A stretch of DNA of 64,000 nt from Rhodanobacteraceae bacterium (lineage in GTDB: Bacteria > Pseudomonadota > Gammaproteobacteria > Xanthomonadales > SZUA-5). The notes below the pieces were generated by a model that made no database searches, had not been told where the DNA came from, and was given only the letters and a program-made list of their open reading frames with translations. The position numbers and the translations under genes were made by a program. Shown here piece after piece: positions 37,662 through 46,685 of this stretch (the first letter of the stretch is position 1; every line of letters begins with the position of its first letter). The stretch spans positions 372,001 to 436,000 of the forward strand of contig JADJPR010000022.1 in NCBI GenBank assembly GCA_016713135.1, given 5' to 3'.

Positions 37662-38837
37662 TCAGACCTCGACCCGCAGCGCCGCTGCGGCCCGCCGCGC
37701 CTTCTCGCGCGCCGCGAACAAGGTCTCGCCGCGCGCGAGGGTCACGCCGAGGCGGCGGCGGCCGTGGATCTCGGGCTTGCCGAACAGGCGGATCTCGGTG
37801 TCGGGCTCGCCCAGGGCCTGCTCGACACCATGGAAGCGCGGCCCCTTGCCCTCGCCTTCGGCCAGCACCGCGACCGAGGCCGACGGGCCGCGCTGACGGA
37901 TCACCGGGATCGGCAGGCCGAGGACGGCGCGCACATGCAGCGCGAACTCGGAAAGATCCTGCGATACCAGCGTCACCAGGCCCGTGTCGTGCGGGCGCGG
38001 CGAGACCTCGCTGAACAGGACTTGCTCGCCGCGCACGAACAGTTCGACACCGAACAGGCCCCAGCCGCCGAGATTGTCGGTGATCGCCCGCGCGATCTCG
38101 TGCGCACGCTTGAGCGCCGTCGGCGACATCGGCTGCGGCTGCCAGGACTCGCGGTAGTCGCCGTCTTCCTGGTAATGGCCGATCGGCTCGCAGAAACTGG
38201 TGCCGCCGCGATGACGCACGGTCAGCAGGGTGATCTCGAAATCGAAGGGCACGAAGCCTTCGACAATTACTCGCCCGGCGCCGGCGCGCCCGCCGCTCTG
38301 CGCATAGTCCCAGGCGGGGCCGACGTCGGCCGCCTCGCGCACGGTGCTCTGCCCCTTGCCGCTGGAACTCATCAGCGGCTTGACCACGCACGGCAGACCT
38401 ACCGCGGCGATGGCTGCCTCGTACTCCTCGCGGGTGTCGCAGAAGCGGTACGGCGAGGTCGGCAGACCGAGTTCCTCGGCGGCGAGACGGCGGATGCCCT
38501 CGCGGTCCATGGTCAGCCGCGCCGCGCACGCGGTCGGAATGACGCGCAGCCCTTCCGCCTCGAGCGCCTGCAGCGTCGGCGTGTGGATCGCCTCGATTTC
38601 CGGCACTACCAAGGTCGGCTGCTCCTTGGCGATCAGCGCACGCAGGGCGTTCGGATCCAGCATCGGCAGCACATGCGAACGGTGCGCCACCTGCATCGCG
38701 GGCGCATCGGCGTAGCGGTCAGCGGCGATCACCTCGATGCCAAGCCGCTGGGCCTCGATGGCCACCTCCTTACCGAGCTCGCCGGAACCCAGCAGCAACA
38801 GTCGGATGGCGTGTTCTGAATACGGCGTGCCGATCAC
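37662..38837 (-). CDS. purT: Formate-dependent GAR transformylase (PurT)
   Basis: A 391-residue ATP-grasp enzyme that makes formyl-glycinamide ribonucleotide from formate. LLLLGSGELGKEVAIEAQRL at the N-terminus, VKPLMSSSGKGQS and EVSPRPHDTGLVT are family signatures. GTG 38837 is the start, with GGAG 9 nt upstream. Intact. Confidence 0.96.
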   Translation of the reverse strand: MIGTPYSEHAIRLLLLGSGELGKEVAIEAQRLGIEVIAADRYADAPAMQVAHRSHVLPMLDPNALRALIAKEQPTLVVPEIEAIHTPTLQALEAEGLRVIPTACAARLTMDREGIRRLAAEELGLPTSPYRFCDTREEYEAAIAAVGLPCVVKPLMSSSGKGQSTVREAADVGPAWDYAQSGGRAGAGRVIVEGFVPFDFEITLLTVRHRGGTSFCEPIGHYQEDGDYRESWQPQPMSPTALKRAHEIARAITDNLGGWGLFGVELFVRGEQVLFSEVSPRPHDTGLVTLVSQDLSEFALHVRAVLGLPIPVIRQRGPSASVAVLAEGEGKGPRFHGVEQALGEPDTEIRLFGKPEIHGRRRLGVTLARGETLFAAREKARRAAAALRVEV

Positions 38838-38988
38838 GGGAGCGCTCCGGAAGAAGATCGCCGGATTCTATCGCCTGGGGGGCAATCAGGGCCCTGCGGC
38901 GGGCAGAAGTACCAAAGCGGTACGCAACATCGGTCCGGGAGCTGGCCGGCTTTGGCACAATATGGGTCCCGTCCCACCCCGGTGTCCG

Positions 38989-40428
38989 ATGCGCCCGTCC
39001 TGGTTGTTGTTGTTGATCGCCCTGTGGGCGTCCGTGTCCAACCCGGCTCTCGCGGCGAATGCGCTGGCCCAGACCTGGCGCGCGGTGCTGTTCGACGGAC
39101 GCAAGGTCGGCTGGTCGCTGACCGAGCGTGAGACCCTTGCAGACGGTTCCGTGCGCAGCGCGGAGGTCATGGACCTCCAGATCCAACGCGAAGGCGTCAG
39201 CATCGCGATGCGTTCGCTGGAGGAAACGATCGAGAGCATCAACGGCGAGCCGCTGTCCTTCCGCGCCGAAATCCGCACCGCCGGCCAGGAACTGCGCTAC
39301 AACGGCAAGCCGGTAAAGGGTCGCACATTCCAAGTGAAAATCGAGGGCGCCGGCGACACCCGCACGCAGACGCTCGAACTGCCCGCGCACGCGCTGTTCT
39401 TCGAAGGCCAGCGCCAGGCGCTGCTGGCCGGCGTGCGCGGCGAGAAGTCGCTGATCGCGATCGACGCATTTGTCCCCAGCCAGCTGGCGGTGGTGCCGAT
39501 CGAGACCAGCTTCAAGCGCCGCCGGCGCGTCGAACTGATGCGCGACGAGGCTGAATTGATCGAGGTCGAGCAGTTGGTGCGCTACCCAGACGGCCCGATG
39601 GAGGTGTCCGCTTTCGTCGACGACAATTTCGACGCACGCCGCATCCGCATGGACCTGGCCGGCATGCAGGTGGAATTGCTGTCCTGCGACGAGGCCTGCG
39701 CACACGCACCAAACCAGCCGATCGATTTCCTCGACCGGCTGGTGATCGATTCACCGCGCGCCTTGACCCGGCAAGAACTGGCGGGTCCGCTGCGCCTGTC
39801 GATCCAGATCAAGGGCACCGACATCGCACCCGCCAGAACCGGGCACCAGCGAGTGGCTGGCGGTAACGCCGGGCGCTACGAGCTGACCATCGATCCCGGC
39901 AAGCCCGACGAGGATGGCGAAGTTCTGGAACTGTATCGCGAGCCCTCCGCGTGGGTTCAGTCGGACAGCGTGCTGCTGCAGGACCTTGCACGGCGAGCCA
40001 CCGATGGTGCCGGCGATGACCTCGAACGCATGCGCAAGGCTGAGGCCTTCGTGCGCGAGTACATCTTCGGCAAGACCTTGTCGGTTGGCTACGCCTCGGC
40101 GCTGGAAGTGGCGACCACGCGACAGGGCGATTGCACCGAACATGCGCTGTTGCTGGCCGCCATCGCGCGTGCTTCGGGCATTCCTGCGCGCGTAGCCACC
40201 GGGCTGGCCTATGTACCGGGCTTCGGCGACCGCAGCCATGTGTTCGTGCCGCATGCCTGGACCGAGGCTCACATCGATGGCCGCTGGCAAGGGTTCGACG
40301 CAGCGCTGAACGGCTTTGATTCCGGACATATTGCGCTGGCAGTAGGCGACGGAGACCCGGTGCGCTACTTCGCCGGCGTGGCGCTGCTCGGGCGGCTGCA
40401 GATCATCGGCGTTGGCGAGGCCGAATGA
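38989..40428 (+). CDS. Exported transglutaminase-like protein
   Basis: A 479-residue protein with signal peptide (LLLLIALWASVSNPALAA). The C-terminal domain has the transglutaminase/papain-like triad: Cys in RQGDCTEHALLLAAIARASG, His in VPHAWTEAHI and Asp in GFDAALNG. The N-terminal half is a beta-rich domain of unknown role. It overlaps the next gene by 4 nt, forming a three-gene operon of exported proteins. Confidence 0.85.
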   Translation: MRPSWLLLLIALWASVSNPALAANALAQTWRAVLFDGRKVGWSLTERETLADGSVRSAEVMDLQIQREGVSIAMRSLEETIESINGEPLSFRAEIRTAGQELRYNGKPVKGRTFQVKIEGAGDTRTQTLELPAHALFFEGQRQALLAGVRGEKSLIAIDAFVPSQLAVVPIETSFKRRRRVELMRDEAELIEVEQLVRYPDGPMEVSAFVDDNFDARRIRMDLAGMQVELLSCDEACAHAPNQPIDFLDRLVIDSPRALTRQELAGPLRLSIQIKGTDIAPARTGHQRVAGGNAGRYELTIDPGKPDEDGEVLELYREPSAWVQSDSVLLQDLARRATDGAGDDLERMRKAEAFVREYIFGKTLSVGYASALEVATTRQGDCTEHALLLAAIARASGIPARVATGLAYVPGFGDRSHVFVPHAWTEAHIDGRWQGFDAALNGFDSGHIALAVGDGDPVRYFAGVALLGRLQIIGVGEAE

Positions 40429-41375
40429 TGCGCGTCTGGTGGCTATGGCTGGCATCGATCTGCCTGCCCGTCCTTGCGGCCACGCCGCCGGCGCCGCGCC
40501 CGATATCGCGCCCCGGCATCGCCGGCATCGTCACCGATCCGGCGCTTGGCGAACTGAGCGGTCTGGCGCCCTCGCGGCGCAAGGCGGAGCGCTACTGGGC
40601 AATCAACGATGGCGGCAATGGCAATCATCTCCTGCTGATCGACACCCGCGGCCGGGTGCAGCGCAAGCTGACCCTGGCCGGGGTGAAGAACATCGATTGG
40701 GAGGACCTTGCGAGCTTCCGCTGGAAGGGCGAATCCTGGCTGCTGATTGCCGACACCGGCGACAATTCCGGACTGCGCAAGTACGTGTCGCTGTGGTTGC
40801 TGCGCGAACCGGACCCGGAAGGCAGCGAGACCACGGCTAGCCCCTCGCGCGAAATACGCTTGCGCTACCCCGATGAGCCGCATGATGTCGAGTCGATGAC
40901 CGTGGATGGCGCAAACGGCACGGTGTATCTGCTCAGCAAGCGCACGGTACCGCCGACGCTCTACTCGCTGCCGCTCGACGCTGCCGAACATGCCGGCGTG
41001 AGGACGGCGACGCTGGTGGCGAAGCTCGACGGGATCCCGCAGCCCACCGAGCGCGAGATTGCGCGCGATGGATCGCTCAGCCGCTTCCGCTCGCAGGCCA
41101 CCGCCCTGGAGCTGGATTGCAGCGGTCAGGGGCTGCTGGTGCTGACCTACGACGCGGTCTACCGCTTCCGCCGGGACGCTGGCCAGGACTGGAGCGTTGC
41201 GCTGCCAGGTCAAGAGCCGGCGCGCTCATCGATCACCTTGCTGCCCCAGGCAGAGGCGATGGCGCTCGACGACCAGTGCCACGAGCTGCTGATCGGCAGC
41301 GAGAAAGCACCGGTGCCGCTGCTGCGCTTCCGCTATCGCCCGCTGCCGCAGCCGGCGGTTGGCGACGGCGACTGA
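40425..41375 (+). CDS. Exported beta-propeller-like protein of unknown function
   Basis: A 316-residue protein with a signal peptide (WLWLASICLPVLAA). The body (ELSGLAPSRRKAERYWAIND, VKNIDWEDLASF, LLIADTGDNSGLRKY, DVESMTVDG, TVYLLSKR, LPQAEAMALDD) has the repeated blade pattern of SdiA-regulated or esterase-like propellers. I do not assign an activity. It overlaps both neighbours and is therefore translated with them. Confidence 0.7.
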   Translation: MMRVWWLWLASICLPVLAATPPAPRPISRPGIAGIVTDPALGELSGLAPSRRKAERYWAINDGGNGNHLLLIDTRGRVQRKLTLAGVKNIDWEDLASFRWKGESWLLIADTGDNSGLRKYVSLWLLREPDPEGSETTASPSREIRLRYPDEPHDVESMTVDGANGTVYLLSKRTVPPTLYSLPLDAAEHAGVRTATLVAKLDGIPQPTEREIARDGSLSRFRSQATALELDCSGQGLLVLTYDAVYRFRRDAGQDWSVALPGQEPARSSITLLPQAEAMALDDQCHELLIGSEKAPVPLLRFRYRPLPQPAVGDGD

Positions 41376-42082
41376 TGCAACCGATGCGCCGCCCAGACGC
41401 CGCCCGGACCCGAGCCTGGCCGCCACTCCTGCTGCAGCGGCTGCGCACTGGCCAGTGGCGCCTGCCGCACACGCGCACCCGAGGCTGCGGTTGGCCTCGC
41501 CTGCGGCGCATGCTGGCCGAGTTGTCGCCGGATCTGCAGCATGCCGTGCGCGCGTCGGCGGAGGGGGCGATTTGCACCATTCCCTGCGATCCCTCCCAGC
41601 CTTGGCGCGGGGCAGCCACCAGCCGTGGACTGCCGCTGCAGGGCCAAGCGCCGCTGCTCGCCCGCGTTGCACGCGACCGCTTCGGGCGCAACCACTGGCT
41701 GCAGCCGGTCGCCGCCAGCGCGCTTACCCGGCTGGCCTGCGCCGCGCGCACCGCGGGCGTCAACCTGGAAGTCGTATCAAGCTTCCGCAGCGAGCGCGAC
41801 CAGTCACGCATCGTGGCGCGCAAGCTGGCGCAGGGACAGGACATCGCGCAGATCCTCGCGGTCAACGCCCCGCCCGGTTACAGCGAACACCACACTGGCT
41901 GCGCGGTGGACTTTGCGGTCCCCGGAGCACCGCTGCTGACCGAAGCCTTCGAAGACACCGCCGCCTTCACTTGGCTCTCGTCAAATGCCGCGCGATTCGG
42001 ATATCGCATGTCCTATCCACGCGCCAATCCCCAGGGCTTTGTGTACGAGCCTTGGCATTGGTGCTTCAGCCCGATCCCGTGA
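41375..42082 (+). CDS. VanY-type D-Ala-D-Ala carboxypeptidase (M15B)
   Basis: A 235-residue zinc peptidase. SSFRSERDQSRI, the zinc motif GYSEHHTGCAVDF (His-x6-Asp) and EPWHWCF (catalytic Glu, third zinc His) are all present. Such enzymes trim peptidoglycan stem peptides. No clear signal peptide is visible, so export is uncertain; a start further upstream is blocked by the preceding gene, which it overlaps by 1 nt. Confidence 0.85.
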   Translation: MQPMRRPDAARTRAWPPLLLQRLRTGQWRLPHTRTRGCGWPRLRRMLAELSPDLQHAVRASAEGAICTIPCDPSQPWRGAATSRGLPLQGQAPLLARVARDRFGRNHWLQPVAASALTRLACAARTAGVNLEVVSSFRSERDQSRIVARKLAQGQDIAQILAVNAPPGYSEHHTGCAVDFAVPGAPLLTEAFEDTAAFTWLSSNAARFGYRMSYPRANPQGFVYEPWHWCFSPIP

Positions 42083-42100
42083 CAAGTCCGACTGCGGCTT

Positions 42101-42511
42101 GAGTAAGCATCGCCCGGCAAACCCGGGGCTTTATACGTGTGGGCCGCCAAAGCGGCCCCTGATTGGCGTCGAACCTCAGTGTCTCAGTCCCTGGGATACG
42201 TATCTGGGCGGCGAGATCAACGGCGCCAAGGCCGGCCGCGGATCGCCGAACAAGCAGGCCTTCCTGATCGCCGTGCAGACCGACAAGACGATGGAGCAGG
42301 TGCAGTACGCGGTCGCCGAACCCGTCCCCACTTTCGACAAGGACACGGGCCGAATGGGCTGAACGGCGCTCGCTACCTAGCCGAAGCGACTTGGCGCTTC
42401 AACCGGCGCTTCGACCTGAAGGAACTTGTTCCACGGCTGGCCACGGCAATGGTGGTAAGCGGACCGCACTCGGAGCAGACGCTTCGCAAGGCGAGCAACT
42501 ATGCGCACTGA
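42101..42511 (+). pseudogene. Remnant of an IS1595-like transposase element
   Basis: Two fragments in different frames resemble the C-terminal half of IS1595-family transposases: LGGEINGAKAGRGSPNKQAF with LIAVQTDKT (about 42200-42290), then GARYLAEATWRFNRRFDL with LVPRLATAM (about 42365-42460), ending near 42511. The N-terminal half is missing. The left edge, GAGTAAGCATC followed by a CCCGGC hairpin and GGGCTTTA, resembles the left edge of the 238-bp repeats at 52895 and 60742. Confidence 0.65.
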
Positions 42512-42526
42512 GGTTCGACGCTATAA

Positions 42527-42765
42527 CTAGTGCGGTATCCCGTAATTACCTTGAATTATTTCCGCGCCTTTTGCGCCGATGCGGCGTTGCTCGTCGTCGC
42601 CATAGCCCTGCCATGACCTCCGGTTCCGGCCCGCAACCAGTTGCGGGCGTTCAAGCCGGCGCGCGGCATGCCGCGCAAGCCGCCGGCTTTCACCCTCCTC
42701 TCGCCTTGCCTCGCCGCAAAATTCATCGGAAATTTCTTCAACTTAATTACGGAACACCACACTAG
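42527..42765. mobile_element. MITE-like element, copy 2, with about 75 bp extra
   Basis: Same ends as the element at 25355-25518 and nearly identical outer sequence, but with about 75 bp more in the centre (42617-42700) that holds a short palindromic stretch around GCCGGCGCGCGGCATGCCGCG. Its right edge cuts into an attC site, leaving only the attC tail. It marks the left, distal border of the integron array. Confidence 0.78.
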
Positions 42766-42783
42766 GTGAATGCATAGTTAGGC
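42766..42783 (-). other. attC tail truncated by the MITE
   Basis: GGTGAATGCATAGTTAGGC is the right-hand end of an attC site; the partner arm is gone, replaced by the MITE. It would be the last attC of the array. It contains the stop codon of the SUFU cassette gene, as is common for cassettes. Confidence 0.75.
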
Positions 42784-43368
42784 GTCAACACGACGAGTAC
42801 AAAGCACGCTCCCCCTCATGGGATCAGTGTATTGAATTCTATTGTCCTCAAACAGCCGTTCCAACTCTTGATATCCATGCGCAAGCGCAAATGCGCCTTC
42901 ATCATTTGTAACAGGAAGGACCCAATAGATGTGCACATGATGCTCCCGCGGGCGAACAATTTCCAGTTTATCCCCGAATTGCCATAAGCGACAAATGAGA
43001 ACTGAACATAACGTTGACCCGGGAACCCAGGAACTGCCAATATTCAATACATGGCCTTCGCCCAAAGTGGCACCAGTCAAATGGTACCACGCAAGCATAC
43101 TCAGCAATTTGACGTTCTCAGCATTATTCTCATTCGCGCAAATCAAGAATTCACATCTCTTATCTTCGGGAACACCCTTTCCTCCAATACCCGACGTAAC
43201 GTACACCCATGACGCATTTACCCTGTTTGGGGCGATCTCGACTACCTGGAACTCCGGGAGTACGCTAGTTACTTGACTCTCGCTCCATGAATCGTTCCGA
43301 AGCCGAGCCCCAGAGAAGTAGCGACACAGGTGTTTGTGCAGTGCACTTTGATAGTTCGAAGTTTTCAT
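42778..43368 (-). CDS. SUFU-domain protein, integron cassette gene
   Basis: A 196-residue cytosolic protein. LLSMLAWYHLTGATLGEGHV, SSWVPGSTLCSVLICRLWQF, HVHIYWVLPVTNDEGAFA and YQELERLFEDNRIQY fit the suppressor-of-fused domain found in many bacteria, often in immunity proteins to polymorphic toxins. ATG 43368 is 7 nt from an attC half-site and the stop falls inside the next attC, the classic cassette fit. Base composition is far lower in GC than the left half of the window, a sign of transfer. Confidence 0.8.
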   Translation of the reverse strand: MKTSNYQSALHKHLCRYFSGARLRNDSWSESQVTSVLPEFQVVEIAPNRVNASWVYVTSGIGGKGVPEDKRCEFLICANENNAENVKLLSMLAWYHLTGATLGEGHVLNIGSSWVPGSTLCSVLICRLWQFGDKLEIVRPREHHVHIYWVLPVTNDEGAFALAHGYQELERLFEDNRIQYTDPMRGSVLCTRRVDA

Positions 43369-43374
43369 CTTGAC

Positions 43375-43410
43375 GCCTAACGCCGCAATAGGCCGTTGCG
43401 GCACGATTGA
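43375..43410 (-). other. attC half-site
   Basis: GCCTAACGCCGCAATAGGCC followed by GTTGCGGCAC is one arm of an attC of the type seen further right, but no matching GTTAGGC arm follows. The site is decayed or was cut by a deletion. Confidence 0.65.
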
Positions 43411-43583
43411 GGTAGTTCTGAGAGTAAACCGAGTGATAGACGTCCAATGCAAGTTCGTCATTCTTCGGTGTCCGATCTTGTTCGGCGTGAGTCAGCGCAG
43501 GTGAAGGTGTCAGCGTTGACACTCATCACCCTAAAGTCGGGGCCGGATTCGCTCCCTGGCGCGTCGGGTGGTTCGCCCAAGAA

Positions 43584-43970
43584 TCAAAATGTCCTGGGAA
43601 GTTCAATTATCTTTATCCCATGAAAATTCAGGGAATATGTGAAGCCAGCGCGCATATCTAGTTCCAAAGCAAATGAACTGATCAAGAAATTCGTGGTGTG
43701 GGTGGTTCTATCTGCGCCACCAAAGACGGTGTAATTGCTTATTTCTACCTCGAAGCTGTGCTTCCCAGGAAGGAACTCCAGCACCTTCCCGTCATGAAGA
43801 AAATTGACTGGACTTCCATCAATCCGCGTGTATCTCAAGTTCGGCCTTTCTTGAACATAGAGAAGTACCACTTGCGCGGGATCCAGCTTCTCGCCCTAGT
43901 ACATTTTTGTGGTACCACACGAGGACAGAAAAGTGACAAGCACCAGAGCTTTGAATGAACAGTGTTGCAC
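43584..43970 (-). pseudogene. Lipoprotein cassette gene with an in-frame stop
   Basis: From GTG 43970 the reading is a lipoprotein signal (FKALVLVTFLSSC, lipobox LSSC), then CGTTKMY, a TAG at 43896-43898, and, in the same frame, GEKLDPAQVVLLYVQERPNL to the stop at 43584. The single stop splits the product after about 24 residues. The 5-prime end lies about 15 bp from the intron 3-prime end. Function unknown; mature part about 100 residues and beta-rich. Confidence 0.6.
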
Positions 43971-43984
43971 ATCGGCCTCAATTT

Positions 43985-45865
43985 ATCGGGTAGGAGGCGG
44001 GATTACTCCCGCCGTCCTCCCACACCACCGTACATGCGGGTCCGCATACGGCGGTTCATGGTTGACACCGGAGCCGGCGCGTTGTGGCGCGCAGCGACAC
44101 CAGACCCTGACGATCAAACCAGCCGGTGGGCAGCGCGGCGTTCATGTGCTTGGACCCGCTATGCCACCACGGGCCTCGGCTGTTGTACGCCGATCGGTAC
44201 GCATCTGCCTCCCTCACTCCCGAATGCATCAGTTCCCGCGCGCGCGTCGGCGCCTGCTTCCACTGCCGCCATTGCACACACCGCAGTTTGCGCCGAATCC
44301 AGCCATCCAAGTCCTGCAAGTCCCGCGTGGTCTCGCTCAGCTTGAAGTACGCCGCCCACCCGCGCAACTTGGGATTCAGCACTGCCAGCGTGCGCTCCAG
44401 CGAGCACCCCCGACCCCGCTTCACGACCTCCCGGACGGTGTCCTTCAGTCGCTCCACGCTCGCCGGCGCGATGCACAGCTTCGGCTGCCGCTGCGCCGTC
44501 ACACTGTAACCCAGGAACTTCCGCTCCCACGGACCCGCCACCGCGCTCTTCGCCACATTCACCTTCAGGCGAAGCCGCTCCTCCAGAAACCGGGTAACGC
44601 TCGCCAGCACGCGCTGCCCTGCCACCTCGGTGCGGACATAGATGTTGCAATCGTCCGCGTAGCGACAGAACGCATGCCCCCTGCGTTCCAACTCCCGGTC
44701 CAGATCCGTCAGCAGGATGTTCGAAAGCAGCGGACTCAGCGGCCCGCCCTGCGGCGTGCCCTCCGTCCGGGGTGAGACCACCCCATCCGCCATCATCCCC
44801 GCCTCCAGGTAGCGACGAATCAACCGCAGGACCCGCTTGTCCGTCACCTTCCGCGCGACGCGCTCCATCAGCAGATCGTGGTTCACCCGGTCAAAGAACT
44901 TCTCCAGGTCCAGATCCACCACCACCCGACGTCCCTCGTCCACATACCGCTTGGCCGCGAGCACCGCCTGGTGCGCGTTCCGCTCCGGACGAAACCCGTA
45001 GCTCGACGCAGAGAACGTCGCCTCGAACACCGGCGACAGCACTTGATGCAACGCTTGCTGGATCAACCGATCCGTCAGCGTCGGGATGCCGAGTGTCCGT
45101 ACGCCACCTTGCGGTTTGGCGATGTCCACTCGACGCACGGCCGCCGGGATGTAGCGCCCGGTCAGCAGCTTGGCCTTGATCGTCGGCCAGTGTTGCTGCA
45201 GGTGAGCCTTGAAGTCCGACACCTCGACCCGATCGACGCCGCCAGACCCCTTGTTCTTCATCACCCGCTTGTACGCTCGCCAAAGGTTGCCGTGTTCGCA
45301 CACGGCCTCCATCAGCCCTTCCAACTCCGCTTTCGCCACCCCGTCAGTCGCCGATAACACCTCGACACGCGATACCCCCTCCCTCCGGATTCCGTCCAGC
45401 GCTTGGTCGTTCACGCTCCGCCTCACCAGCGGACTTCTGTCGTTCCGATGCCATCGAGTTGCCAACCGTCTACTCGCGTTCTTCCATGTTCGGCCCTTCA
45501 GCCCATCCCGGCACCTACTACGGCCTCAGCTGACTTCCCCACCGGCCTCCCGCGACCTCTCGATAGCGGTAGCTCTCACGAGCACCGGTGTGGATCTCCC
45601 CGGGTATTGCGCGCCCACATTCCCGCTTATGCCTGTCGGATCTACGCCACGGCGTTCCGTGCAAGTACTGGGCTTCAGCGAAACGTGCCGCCTTACCCCG
45701 CCGTGTCGCCTCATATCCGCTTCCTGTTCGTCAGGCCAGCAATTTGCCTCCGGCTTCCTCCAGATTCGCAGTCACCCACGACACCCTTGCCATTGGCTAA
45801 CTCTTCCCCTTGCCGGGTGAGTAGAGAACTTGCACCTCCAAGTTGACGCACCCTGCCGGGCGCAC
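43985..45865 (-). mobile_element. Group II intron, class C-like, apparently intact
   Basis: A 1881-bp intron. The 5-prime end is GTGCGCCCGGCAGGGTGCG at 45865; the 3-prime end is CTACCCGAT at 43985, preceded by a domain V-like hairpin (around 44015-44060) and a domain VI-like stem. It encodes one reverse transcriptase without an endonuclease domain. The 5-prime end lies 2 bp from a complete attC site, as described for class C-attC introns. Confidence 0.85.
44056..45465 (-). CDS. ltrA: Group II intron reverse transcriptase/maturase
   Basis: A 469-residue protein. RT blocks include GSGGVDRVEVSDF, PKPQGG-like IAKPQGGVRTLGIPTLTDRL, FSASSYGFRPERNAHQA, VDLDLEKFFDRVNHDLLM, GTPQGGPLSPLLSNILL and the catalytic FCRYADDCNIYVRT. 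The maturase part includes GYSVTAQRQPKLCIAP and LRGWAAYFKL. No HNH endonuclease follows, which fits class C introns. Intact frame, so the intron may still be mobile. Confidence 0.93.
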   Translation of the reverse strand: MATRWHRNDRSPLVRRSVNDQALDGIRREGVSRVEVLSATDGVAKAELEGLMEAVCEHGNLWRAYKRVMKNKGSGGVDRVEVSDFKAHLQQHWPTIKAKLLTGRYIPAAVRRVDIAKPQGGVRTLGIPTLTDRLIQQALHQVLSPVFEATFSASSYGFRPERNAHQAVLAAKRYVDEGRRVVVDLDLEKFFDRVNHDLLMERVARKVTDKRVLRLIRRYLEAGMMADGVVSPRTEGTPQGGPLSPLLSNILLTDLDRELERRGHAFCRYADDCNIYVRTEVAGQRVLASVTRFLEERLRLKVNVAKSAVAGPWERKFLGYSVTAQRQPKLCIAPASVERLKDTVREVVKRGRGCSLERTLAVLNPKLRGWAAYFKLSETTRDLQDLDGWIRRKLRCVQWRQWKQAPTRARELMHSGVREADAYRSAYNSRGPWWHSGSKHMNAALPTGWFDRQGLVSLRATTRRLRCQP

Positions 45866-45867
45866 AC

Positions 45868-45955
45868 GTCCAACGCCGCAATAAGCCGTTGCGGCACAAA
45901 AATGTCCGGTTTGCGCCAAGAGCCAGTTCCGCAATCGGCTTGATATAGTCAGGCC
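45868..45955 (-). other. attC site next to the group II intron
   Basis: An 88-bp site with arms GTCCAAC (45868) and GTCAGGC (45949, one change from GTTAGGC) and inner arms AATAAGCCG...CGGCTTGAT. In cassette orientation it ends with GTTGGAC, 2 bp before the intron. Confidence 0.85.
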
Positions 45956-45972
45956 TCGCATTTTTCGGGCGA

Positions 45973-46347
45973 TCATTCTGCACAGTGGCAAACTGCTTCT
46001 ATGTTGTGCCCGTCCGGGCCAATAACGAAGGCAGCATAGTAGTTCTGGTGATAGTTTGGGCGCAATCCGGGTTGACCATTGTCTCTTCCACCTGCATCCA
46101 AAGCCGCGTGATAGAATGCATCGACCTCTTCCCGAGTTCCCGCTTGAAACGCGATGTGCAAGTGCGCGGGTTTTTCCTGAGTATGGAAGAGTACCAAGGA
46201 AACAGTTCCTTGAGGATGACAGAACTCAACACCGTAGGTTGGCACGCCTTCAGCCACGATCACGACGCCGAGCGGTTCAAGGGCTTTCCTGAAGAAGTCC
46301 CTGCTTCTCTCGAAATCGCTACAACCAAACTTGACGTGATCGAACAT
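45973..46347 (-). CDS. VOC-family (glyoxalase/bleomycin-resistance fold) protein, cassette gene
   Basis: A 124-residue single-domain protein: FDHVKFGCSDFERSRDFFRK, then YGVEFCHPQG, HIAFQAGTREEVDAFYHAAL and FVIGPDGHNIEAVCH show the repeated beta-alpha-beta unit and metal-ligand pattern of VOC enzymes. ATG 46347 is preferred because GGAGA lies 5 nt upstream; ATG 46359 is possible. It is flanked by attC sites on both sides, so it is a mobile cassette. Substrate unknown. Confidence 0.85.
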   Translation of the reverse strand: MFDHVKFGCSDFERSRDFFRKALEPLGVVIVAEGVPTYGVEFCHPQGTVSLVLFHTQEKPAHLHIAFQAGTREEVDAFYHAALDAGGRDNGQPGLRPNYHQNYYAAFVIGPDGHNIEAVCHCAE

Positions 46348-46431
46348 CACGATCTCCATGGCTCAGTGAACGAAAATCTTCTCTGAGACTCTATTGAGGT
46401 TTCGGCCTGCGGCCCTAAGAGGCCTAACGCC

Positions 46432-46508
46432 GTGTCAAGCCGCGCCGGCCGCACAGCTTGGTTGAACGAAGGGCCTGTTCCGCAATCGGCTTGAATGCAT
46501 AGTTAGGC
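46432..46508 (-). other. attC site
   Basis: A 77-bp site, GCCTAAC at 46432 and GTTAGGC at 46502, with inner arms GTCAAGCCGCG and CGGCTTGAAT. It bounds the VOC cassette; the satellite-like element begins within about 180 bp to the right. Confidence 0.88.
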
Positions 46509-46685
46509 TGCTCAACGGTGGCGGCTTGTGGTGTGTTGTGGGCACTGTTGGCATGCCGGCGGTCTTGATAAAACAGACTGTTAGCTTACTTTTTGCTGAG
46601 GATCGGTTGCCAGTTCCCGCCACTGACAGCCGGTCCGAACCACGCTATGCTGTGGGGGACGGCGTGAGGGACAGCGGAGGGCATC

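Noticed and set aside
44056..45465. Diversity-generating retroelement reverse transcriptase
   Set aside because: The RT has group II maturase blocks and sits inside an intron with recognisable ends. No template/variable repeat pair was seen.
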